Assembly (NCBI GenBank): GCA_902766925.1
Contig: CACXFL010000094.1
Location: 1-50,375, forward strand
Direction of reading: 5' to 3'
DNA from: an uncultured bacterium
Lineage (GTDB): Bacteria; Bdellovibrionota_B; Oligoflexia; Oligoflexales; CACXFL01
Length of the DNA: 50,375 nucleotides
Below the pieces are notes generated by a model. It worked only from the letters and a program-made list of their open reading frames with translations, was not told the DNA's origin and did not search any database. How positions within the stretch are numbered: the stretch's first letter is position 1; every line of letters begins with the position of its first letter. The position numbers and the translations under genes were made by a program. Positions 1-7,529 of this stretch are shown piece after piece.

Positions 1-85
1 GCTCGAGTGGTGGAATTGGTAGACACAAGGGACTTAAAATCCCTCGGACCTCAAGTCTGTGCCGGTTCAAGTCCGGCCTCGAGTA
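1..85 (+). tRNA. tRNA-Leu (anticodon UAA)
   Basis: A complete cloverleaf can be folded. The 7-bp acceptor stem pairs bases 1-7 with 78-84, including one G-U pair, and A85 is the discriminator. The anticodon stem 28-32/40-44 encloses a loop with TAA at 35-37. A long class-II variable arm (45-60) and the TTCAAGT T-loop (66-72) are typical of tRNA-Leu. The 3' CCA is not encoded and must be added afterwards. A T-run follows at about 96-103. The 5' end sits on the first base of the window, so upstream context is not visible. Confidence 0.97.
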
Positions 86-115
86 CTCCCAGCGATTTTT
101 TTTATTCTTCCTTTT

Positions 116-3100
116 CTATAAAGATACTTCTCCTCTTTCTTCTAGTCTAAATAGTAGGCTGTCTATCCTTCCTTCAAACATAGTAGAGGAACTGAACTTC
201 TGTCTTAAAGATTTTAACTGTTTTACAGCATCGATCCTGTTTCCTTGCAGTTGAGTAACTACAGCTTTTTTGTATAGGGCCTCTATATTTTTAGGATTTT
301 GCTTCAGGTAGTCTTTTAAAAGAGATAAAGCATGGTCAAGCTTTTTATAAATAATATCAGCTTGGACTTCAAGTAAAGGCTTTATATAAAAAGATGGACC
401 AATTTTAGTAAGTAAAGGTAGGATTTTAGAAATTTCTCCAGTTTCTAAATGAACTTTTAACAGATTAACACTCGTTACTGTATCTGATCCATTTATTTTT
501 AAAGCCTGTCCTAGTAAAGTTTTCGTAGTTTCAATATCTGCTTTATCTAGGTAAGAAGAAGTGATTTTAGAAATAGCTAAGGTATTTAAACTGATAGGAG
601 TAGCGGGATAGTACTTTTGATAAAGTTCTGCATAATATCCGGCAAGAAGATATCTTTTTGTTACAAGTAGAGACAGAAATAGTGCTTGAAGTCCATTTTT
701 ATCTTGTGGATTGGTTTTCATGTATGAGTAAGACGTTTTAATTGCAACATCGGCTTGTCTTGCAAGTATTAAAGCAAGAATTTTATCTGTGGAGGATAAT
801 TTGTTAGATCTAGAAAGAGATGAAAAATAATCTGATTTTTTGTTAGTACCTATCAATCTATTAGATCCAAGTTCGTATACGTATATGGAGTTTTCTAGTG
901 GTATAGAAATAAAACCATAACTATTCGATGAGCTAATTGGATAAAAATTAAAATCTCCACTACTTGCAAACATGATATTATTTGTTACTGTAGGATGAAT
1001 GATGGTTGATATAAGAAGTGAGTTAATTTTATTTTCATATTCAGCTTGAACTTTTTTTAAAGTATTTAAAATCTTAAATTTTTTAGTTTTATAATCGTGA
1101 AGTTTTGATGCACTTATTTGAGATTGATCTATATTGATTATTCTTCTTGAAAATTTCTTGGTAAGCTCTAATACTGATTGAAGACTTCCAGGACAGTAAA
1201 TAGAAGAATTTTTAGAACAAACTGAATCAAAATTTGATTTTATCTTGTTATATTTAGAATATTCAGTATCTAACATTTTTTCTGGATCAACTAGACCTAT
1301 ACTATCAAGGTCAAAATCTAAAAAATCAGATATGTCATAATCTAAAATTGCAAGTTTTATTCTTGTAAGAGCATTAATAACCTCAGGATGAGATGATTTG
1401 TAGGATAGAATCTGACGTTCTAGATCTTTTACTTTGTCCTTCTCTTGATTTTCAATCTCTATAAATGAAAGTCGTACAAGAGCTAAAGAAATAAGATCTT
1501 TGTTAGGAGTTGAACTTGCTGTTTGCTGTAGAATGATAGAGTTTGCTAACTCTATTCCAGAAGCTTGAGTTCCATATTTAGAATCTAACTTAAGTAAAAT
1601 GCTTCCAGCAACTAGAGCTGTAGAAGGAGAATTTAAAAGAGGCTGATATAATTTATATACGGATTTATATTTACCCTTAGCAGCTAAAAATAAACTTGTA
1701 TCATCTCTTACAGATGAAGCTTCTTTAGAATCGTAGAACCTTTTTAAATATTCAAAACTAAATTTAATCTTATTTGTATCATAAGTAGTAAGGGTAGCAT
1801 GATTTATACAACTAAGAAGATGAGATTTTGTTTTATCAGTTTTATAATCAGGGGACGTAGTTTTGGAGGTTTTATTAATATAATACTGACACCAATCTTG
1901 ACGTTCTTTATGATTAGAACTTCCCTCAAAAGCTAATATAAATTCAGACCAAAGAGTTTGAACTCTTGGATCTTGAGGAAAGGTTTTATAAAAATTAACA
2001 AAATAAGAAAATGCTTTAGTATAATCTTTTTCTTTAACATATTGGCTTGCTACTTGGGGAAGTATTTGTTGTTGGTATCGAATAGATAAGTTTGTTACCT
2101 CTTGTGTTTTATTTAATTTTATAAGATGGGATGCGAATTGTAGAAGATGGATATAATCTTTTTGTTGATTATAAAAATCTAATATATCAAAACAATAATC
2201 GTTATAAGGAGTATCCGAAAGGGAAGTTGTGTCAATGAATTTTTTTAAACTGGAATCCTTATCACCAAGCTTATATTGAAGTAAAGCAATGTTGATGGAA
2301 TTTATAAAACCTGGTTTAACTGATTCTAACTTTCTATATGCTGATTGAATTGCTTTTAAAATATTTTGCAGAGCAGGATGTTTACTGTTAAGAGTTTCAT
2401 TAGGTAAACCTTTTATAGATCTAACCTGACCTGTATATCCAATAGATAAAAAAGGATTCTTCCAATTAATTTCATTTTGAAGAAGGTTAATGATTTTAGA
2501 TAGGTAATTTATATATAAAGACTTTGATTCATTGTTTTTTAAGTTTCTTTCATATTTTGATGCAATAGTAGAATAAATACCTGCTGCATTAATACGATCG
2601 TTATTTAACTCATATAGACTAGCAAGTTTTTCCTGATATGAAGCTGATATTTTTGAATAATATTTATATTTAATTAGAGATTTAGTAAATTCTATAGCTT
2701 CTTTTCTAATACTAGGTTGAGCGTTAGGAATAAGTGCTGTTGTAATAAGTTCATCAACACATCTTTGATACTCACTTACTGCTTGATCTAAAAGATGGGA
2801 TTTTGACTCTTTAGAGGTTGTAGAACTTTTTTTCTGAGTAGAGTAAGTATTTAAAATGTTTTGTAACTCTTTTAAATAAGGAATAGGGTTTGATGTTTTT
2901 GAAGCTTCTAGTTTAGATATAGTGAGAAGATTTTGTTGAAGTTTTTCTTTCTGAGACAACTGTTTTGTAGATGAAATAAGTTGTTTATAGATAACGAAAG
3001 CTTCTGATGTTTTTCCTGTATTTGCAAGCGATATAGCTTTTAATTCTAACTGTTCTTGAGGAGTTCCTCGAAGAACCTGAGGAAGATTTATTGAATATAG

Positions 3101-3187
3101 ATCAAATGATAAAAGTAAAAATAAAAACGAAAATAAAAATGAAACTGAAAAGACAATGGAATTTAATTTTAATCTAAAAATTCTCAT
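116..3187 (-). CDS. Large secreted TPR-repeat protein, function unknown
   Basis: A 1023-residue protein with an N-terminal hydrophobic signal or anchor (about residues 9-31), so it probably acts in the periplasm or at the inner membrane. The rest is almost entirely helical, with many degenerate TPR-like helix pairs; the clearest are in the last 150 residues, with alternating small and aromatic positions. No catalytic motif is visible. TPR arrays normally scaffold protein complexes, so a binding role is inferred. The gene stands alone, transcribed leftward towards the convergent tRNA-Leu with only about 30 bases between them and no terminator hairpin visible. It is the first of several giant TPR proteins in the window. 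The start has a modest GGA about 10 bases upstream. Confidence 0.85.
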   Translation of the reverse strand: MRIFRLKLNSIVFSVSFLFSFLFLLLSFDLYSINLPQVLRGTPQEQLELKAISLANTGKTSEAFVIYKQLISSTKQLSQKEKLQQNLLTISKLEASKTSNPIPYLKELQNILNTYSTQKKSSTTSKESKSHLLDQAVSEYQRCVDELITTALIPNAQPSIRKEAIEFTKSLIKYKYYSKISASYQEKLASLYELNNDRINAAGIYSTIASKYERNLKNNESKSLYINYLSKIINLLQNEINWKNPFLSIGYTGQVRSIKGLPNETLNSKHPALQNILKAIQSAYRKLESVKPGFINSINIALLQYKLGDKDSSLKKFIDTTSLSDTPYNDYCFDILDFYNQQKDYIHLLQFASHLIKLNKTQEVTNLSIRYQQQILPQVASQYVKEKDYTKAFSYFVNFYKTFPQDPRVQTLWSEFILAFEGSSNHKERQDWCQYYINKTSKTTSPDYKTDKTKSHLLSCINHATLTTYDTNKIKFSFEYLKRFYDSKEASSVRDDTSLFLAAKGKYKSVYKLYQPLLNSPSTALVAGSILLKLDSKYGTQASGIELANSIILQQTASSTPNKDLISLALVRLSFIEIENQEKDKVKDLERQILSYKSSHPEVINALTRIKLAILDYDISDFLDFDLDSIGLVDPEKMLDTEYSKYNKIKSNFDSVCSKNSSIYCPGSLQSVLELTKKFSRRIINIDQSQISASKLHDYKTKKFKILNTLKKVQAEYENKINSLLISTIIHPTVTNNIMFASSGDFNFYPISSSNSYGFISIPLENSIYVYELGSNRLIGTNKKSDYFSSLSRSNKLSSTDKILALILARQADVAIKTSYSYMKTNPQDKNGLQALFLSLLVTKRYLLAGYYAELYQKYYPATPISLNTLAISKITSSYLDKADIETTKTLLGQALKINGSDTVTSVNLLKVHLETGEISKILPLLTKIGPSFYIKPLLEVQADIIYKKLDHALSLLKDYLKQNPKNIEALYKKAVVTQLQGNRIDAVKQLKSLRQKFSSSTMFEGRIDSLLFRLEERGEVSL

Positions 3188-3330
3188 ATAATTTATCCAA
3201 TCCCTTCGATAAATGTAAAAAATAGAAATAAAACTTTAGTTAATACCATTCATGAAGATTATATATAAAAATCAGATTCATATAAATAATTAATTTAATT
3301 TTGGGGCTTATTATACGGTTTTACATTAAT

Positions 3331-3373
3331 AAAATAAAATCCCCTTATAGATGAATAAGGGGATTTTATTTTA
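3331..3373 (-). terminator. Terminator with perfect 18-bp stem
   Basis: Bases 3331-3348 and 3355-3372 are perfect inverted repeats around a 6-base loop, with four C/G pairs flanked by A/T tracts so that either strand would carry a U-tract. It lies just downstream of the solute-binding-protein gene and most likely ends that minus-strand transcript, insulating the TPR gene beyond it. Confidence 0.9.
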
Positions 3374-3400
3374 TGATAATTTTAAAATTAAAATATTAAA

Positions 3401-4654
3401 CTAGTTTTTAATATCTTTAATCTTTGTAAGAACATCTTGTTGCATCATTTTCATAGCTTCATCAGAAGTGGTACGTCCTGCCATTATAGCTTGGAGTTGA
3501 GGACGGATTGCATCCCACACAGCTCTCATTTCTACATCCATAGGGTTTGGTTGACCTTGTTTAGTAGCTTCTAAAACTTGAGATAAAATACTGTCTTGTT
3601 TTACATATTCAACACTTTTTCCTTCCTTTAAAGATGGAAGAAGTCTGCTTTTTGAAGCAAATAATAGTTGAGATTCATCTGATACTAATTTTTGAACTAA
3701 TTTTACAACCTTTTCCAATTTATCTTCTGACAGGTTAGAATTTAAGAAATAATACTTACCTGAAATCATAGGTTGCATATAGTTAGAAGTTTTATCATAT
3801 CTTGGAAGAGGATATATACCTAAGTCTTGACCTAGTAGGTTTTCATATTTTTGTATAGACCAGTCTCCGTTTATAATAATTGGAGTTTTACCTTCAGTAA
3901 ATAAAGTATCCATACAATTGTAATCACAATCATCAGGAACTATTTTTTCATTAAATTTTAATCCTTTTACAAACTCTAGTGCTTGTTTCATAGCAGGAGA
4001 ATCTAATTTTGGACCCATCTCATTTGTATAAATTCTATCTCCAAACATAGAAACAAAAGAAGCAAACCAGAATGGTTCATTAAGGTTATAAGCTAGACCA
4101 AATTTTTTATTAGCTCTGTTTGTATGTAATTTTGCTTGTTTTAAAAGTTCTTCTACAGTTTCGATAGGTGCTTTGACGAGCTTCTTGTTTACAAGCAACA
4201 TCAGGTGATTTCCTCTAGAAAAAGGTACCCCCCAAACATGTCCTGTTTTGTCTTTAACACTACCTACAACAGCATCTTCATACCTAGATAGATCAAACAT
4301 GTTTTCTATACTATGAATAATACCCATAACTGAGAATGCTCCAGCAAGATCATTAGGAACAAGTATAATATCAGCTCCTCCTTTAGCTAGAGCTGCAGTT
4401 TGAAACTGAACTCTTAGATCTTCTGGAGGGTAGTGATTACGAACTACTTGAATCCCCTCAGCAGTAGAAAATTCATTTATTATATCATCTAATAATTTTT
4501 GGTTATCGTCGTTTTCTTGTTCCCAAAGAGTAATAGTGATAGAAGAATCTGATTCTTTTACTCCTTCTTTGTTAGAAGTTCCTTTTTTCAAAAATACAAA
4601 AGCCAGTACTACAACAATAATGGCAGCAGTAGTGTACAAAAATTGTTTGTTCAT
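3401..4654 (-). CDS. Orphan extracellular solute-binding protein, family 1 (sugar ABC type), membrane-anchored
   Basis: A 417-residue protein resembling the maltose/oligosaccharide-binding family (SBP_bac_1/8). The mature part opens with a strand and WEQE-type start, followed by helix DDIINEF, the hinge-region GGADIILVPND and the late-domain GDWSIQKYENLLG segment. The N-terminus has a strong hydrophobic helix (about residues 4-22) with no lipobox Cys and no clear cleavage site, so it may remain tethered to the membrane. I place the start at 4654 rather than the longer frame start at 4666, because GGAG lies 6 bases before the 4654 ATG. No ABC permease or ATPase gene is adjacent, which is unusual for this family. 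It may use a distant transporter or act as a receptor or ligand sensor. Confidence 0.85.
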   Translation of the reverse strand: MNKQFLYTTAAIIVVVLAFVFLKKGTSNKEGVKESDSSITITLWEQENDDNQKLLDDIINEFSTAEGIQVVRNHYPPEDLRVQFQTAALAKGGADIILVPNDLAGAFSVMGIIHSIENMFDLSRYEDAVVGSVKDKTGHVWGVPFSRGNHLMLLVNKKLVKAPIETVEELLKQAKLHTNRANKKFGLAYNLNEPFWFASFVSMFGDRIYTNEMGPKLDSPAMKQALEFVKGLKFNEKIVPDDCDYNCMDTLFTEGKTPIIINGDWSIQKYENLLGQDLGIYPLPRYDKTSNYMQPMISGKYYFLNSNLSEDKLEKVVKLVQKLVSDESQLLFASKSRLLPSLKEGKSVEYVKQDSILSQVLEATKQGQPNPMDVEMRAVWDAIRPQLQAIMAGRTTSDEAMKMMQQDVLTKIKDIKN

Positions 4655-4770
4655 GAGATACTCCATAGTCTAATAGTTTACACACTAAGTCCATATTCGA
4701 CTCTAGAGCTAGACTACAAAGAATATGAGTAAATGTAAAACTAAAATATAAAATAAAAAGAGAGTGAAGC

Positions 4771-4810
4771 AAAGCCAGAAAAGAACCTAAGGTCCTCTTC
4801 TGGCTTTATT
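4771..4810 (-). terminator. Terminator hairpin after the response-regulator gene
   Basis: AAAGCCAGAA (4771-4780) pairs with TTCTGGCTTT (4798-4807). A partly paired inner extension surrounds the central TAA. It follows the minus-strand TPR response regulator. The same 10-bp stem core recurs at 48410-48441. Confidence 0.75.
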
Positions 4811-4831
4811 GACCTATAATTTTATTAAAAC

Positions 4832-6058
4832 TTAGGCTACTTTTCCTGAGTTTTGTGTAGCTTGAATTTCTTTAAGTTTCGCTCCTACATCTTGGAATGA
4901 AGGGTCTTTAGCATATATTCTTTCAAATATTTTCAATGCTTCATCAAATTTATTCATAGAATAACATAAAATACCCTTGTTATATAATGATGTAAGATCA
5001 TCTGGGTTAATTTTTAAAGCTGTGTTGTATGTTTTTAGAGCCTCTGTAGTATCACCTATTTCTTTATAAGATATAGCAAGAAGATTTAGATATACCGTAC
5101 TATTAGGTTCGGATATTAAAGCTTCTTTTATATATTTGATTGCAAGCTTATAATCTTTTTTAATGTAATATAATTTGGATAATGAGTGATAGATAGGTGG
5201 AAAATCTAGTTTGTTTTGTATAGCTAGATTTAATATTTCTATAGCATCATCATACTTTTGTAGTTTTAATATAATATCTACAGTTTTTTCATAACGGAAT
5301 GGATTCAGTGGAGATAACTGAATAGCTTTTTTGAAGTTTTCAAGTCCTTGTATCAAATCATTTTGATTAAATAATATTTCTCCCTTTAAAGAAAAGGCGT
5401 GAACATAATATGGGTTTTTAGCTATAGCTTCATCAAGTACTGATATAGCTTCAGATATTTTGTTTTGATATATCAGACATTTTGCTATACCAACTAGAGG
5501 TCTAGCACTTTCTGGATTTGTTTTCTTTAAAAGTTCATATATAATCTTTGCTTTATCATAATCCTGTCTTCTTAAATGATATTTTGATAACTCGTAAATT
5601 CTTTCTGGGTTATGAGGATTATAGAACTTTTTAAAAGCTGATTGAAGTTTAGGAGCTATATCGTTTAAGGTATAAGGTTTAACGAGTATTTCATCTACAC
5701 CGTTTTCTAACGCATACATTATATGAGCTTTACTTGGAGTAGAGATAGTCATTGTAAATGGAGGACGTTTTAAATCATTTGTTTCACGAAGTTCTTGAAG
5801 AAATTCTATCCCTGACATTAAAGGAAGTTCCATATTACATATAACAGAAGATATGTTCTTAGTAGAAAACATCTTTGACATTGCTTCATATGCGTTATAA
5901 GTATGTATAACGTTTTGAAAACCTATCTTTTTTAAGTGATGTACCAAAATAGCACGAAGCTCTTGTTGAGGTTCAATAACTATAAGAAACTCATCTGTAT
6001 TTATACGTGATGGTATCTTTAGCTCTTTTACCAAATTTTCAAGTAATAGTTCAGACAT
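4832..6058 (-). CDS. TPR protein with a degenerate (pseudo-)receiver domain
   Basis: A 408-residue cytosolic protein. Residues about 22-140 have the fold signature of a response-regulator receiver, and residues about 150-395 are a run of TPR motifs with regular 34-residue spacing. The receiver lacks key residues. The phospho-acceptor position in VICNMELPLMSG is Asn75 instead of Asp, and the N-terminal acidic pair is Glu29-Pro30. The conserved Lys127 (LVKPY) is kept and Ser106/Thr107 can fill the switch position. It therefore probably cannot be phosphorylated in the usual way and may signal through protein-protein contacts, with the TPRs as the output platform. No histidine kinase is adjacent. 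GAGG lies about 9 bases before the start. Confidence 0.88.
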   Translation of the reverse strand: MSELLLENLVKELKIPSRINTDEFLIVIEPQQELRAILVHHLKKIGFQNVIHTYNAYEAMSKMFSTKNISSVICNMELPLMSGIEFLQELRETNDLKRPPFTMTISTPSKAHIMYALENGVDEILVKPYTLNDIAPKLQSAFKKFYNPHNPERIYELSKYHLRRQDYDKAKIIYELLKKTNPESARPLVGIAKCLIYQNKISEAISVLDEAIAKNPYYVHAFSLKGEILFNQNDLIQGLENFKKAIQLSPLNPFRYEKTVDIILKLQKYDDAIEILNLAIQNKLDFPPIYHSLSKLYYIKKDYKLAIKYIKEALISEPNSTVYLNLLAISYKEIGDTTEALKTYNTALKINPDDLTSLYNKGILCYSMNKFDEALKIFERIYAKDPSFQDVGAKLKEIQATQNSGKVA

Positions 6059-6187
6059 ATGTATATCCTCATTTTAGAAAATAATTCCGCTGACTGTTAT
6101 ATCGGTTAGTTATATAGGATCTTTAGAAAATATCTAATTTTCATCCATAATAGGTAAAAATTGCCTATCATTTTATGCCTATAGGGG
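6059..6187. promoter_or_regulatory. Divergent intergenic region with short repeats
   Basis: This 129-base gap separates the leftward response regulator from the rightward transglycosylase operon, so it should hold promoters for both. At about 6150-6186 there are an inverted pair ATAGG/CCTAT and a second copy of TGCCTAT just downstream, which may be a regulator site. I do not see a convincing -35/-10 pair. Confidence 0.35.
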
Positions 6188-7519
6188 ATGTGGATAGAAA
6201 ATAATAATGAAATATATAATGGAGATAGGACAAAGTTTTATAATTATATGTTATCTAGGATTATGATTTTTCATTTACTAAAAAAGCGTTATTTAATTTT
6301 ACTACAATTTTTTATTGTAGCTGGTTTTACTTTTACATTCATACCATCCCATATACATGCAAAAAGTAAAAATGAATACAAAGGAAGGATTAATAAAGCT
6401 AAATACCAATCAGATAGAATGGTAAAATCTAATAAACCAACCAATATAATTTCAGCAAGAATAAAATTCTGGGAAGATGTATTTTATAAGTATCCAAATT
6501 CTACGGTACTTATTCATGATACAAAATATCCTGAACTTATAATAGATGTAATAGATTTTGTAAAACTAAGTCCTAAATATCCAAATGTTCTAAAATCAAA
6601 ATCCTTACAAAATTCCATTGTATCAAAATATCTGTCCCGTTATAGAGTTGCTACCCAAAGATTCTACATGGAAGGAAATCAAGCAACTAAATTTGGAAAG
6701 ATGGAACAAAGAATCTTTGATGTATACTCAAGAAACTCTTATGCACACCGTGATTTATTGAATGGTAAAGTAATTCTAAGAACACAATCTGGAATCGCAA
6801 AAGAATTTTATAATGCAGTAAAAAGATCTAATAAATATATGAAAAGAATGGAACAAATTTTTCAACGAAATGGTGTACCTAAAGAATACACAAGACTAGC
6901 TTTTGTAGAGTCTATGTTTAATACACATGCAATATCTAATGTTGGAGCAACAGGTATTTGGCAACTTATGCCATCTACAGCAAGAGAATATATGGAAGTA
7001 AATAAGTACTTGGATGAAAGAAGATCAGTATATAAATCTAGTAAGGTAGCCAGCCGCATTTTAAAACAAAATTATCTGAAACTAAAGAGTTGGCCACTTG
7101 CAATAACAGCGTATAATCATGGATTAGGTGGTGTAATTTCTGCCATAAATTATTCTAAATCTTCTAAATTAGACGATATAGTAAGAATATATTATGGAAA
7201 GAAAAACTTTGGATTTTCAAGTAGTAACTTCTATGCTGAATTTGTAGCGGCTAAAAATATATATAATAAATATCGAAGGAGTCAGAAATTAATAAAATTT
7301 GAGGCTGTTGCAATGAAAACAAAAAAACCTATACAATTAGGAGTGTTAATTAAAAAGTTAAAAATAGATAAAAAAACATTTATGGAACTTAATCCGTGTA
7401 TAAAAGAGAAAGGTTATTTAACTTCTAACTTCTATCTTCCAAGGGGATATGAGTTATATATTCCAAGAAATAAAAAACATCTTTCTTCTTTGGTTGATAT
7501 GTATGTGTACGAACGATAG
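6188..7519 (+). CDS. MltD-like lytic transglycosylase (SLT domain, LysM-like C-terminus)
   Basis: A 443-residue frame encoding a peptidoglycan lytic transglycosylase of the GH23/SLT family, which cleaves MurNAc-GlcNAc bonds. The catalytic region contains AFVESMFNTHAISNVGATGIW, with the acid at Glu241, then QLMPSTAREY and AYNHGLGG, all hallmarks of MltD-type enzymes. The C-terminal 60 residues (TFMELNP, LPRGYELYIP) look like one LysM peptidoglycan-binding module. The start is uncertain: no good ribosome site precedes 6188, and the signal peptide begins near Met26, so Met21 (6248) or Met26 (6263) is likely the real N-terminus. It heads an operon with three envelope TPR-type genes, the next starting about 10 bases downstream. 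This suggests a cell-wall remodelling enzyme working with a scaffold. Confidence 0.9.
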   Translation: MWIENNNEIYNGDRTKFYNYMLSRIMIFHLLKKRYLILLQFFIVAGFTFTFIPSHIHAKSKNEYKGRINKAKYQSDRMVKSNKPTNIISARIKFWEDVFYKYPNSTVLIHDTKYPELIIDVIDFVKLSPKYPNVLKSKSLQNSIVSKYLSRYRVATQRFYMEGNQATKFGKMEQRIFDVYSRNSYAHRDLLNGKVILRTQSGIAKEFYNAVKRSNKYMKRMEQIFQRNGVPKEYTRLAFVESMFNTHAISNVGATGIWQLMPSTAREYMEVNKYLDERRSVYKSSKVASRILKQNYLKLKSWPLAITAYNHGLGGVISAINYSKSSKLDDIVRIYYGKKNFGFSSSNFYAEFVAAKNIYNKYRRSQKLIKFEAVAMKTKKPIQLGVLIKKLKIDKKTFMELNPCIKEKGYLTSNFYLPRGYELYIPRNKKHLSSLVDMYVYER

Positions 7520-7529
7520 AAAGGTTAGT

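Noticed and set aside
7449-7529. Longer N-terminus for the second gene of the transglycosylase operon
   Set aside because: It would overlap the upstream gene by 71 bases and bury the signal peptide; GTG 7530 has a ribosome site.
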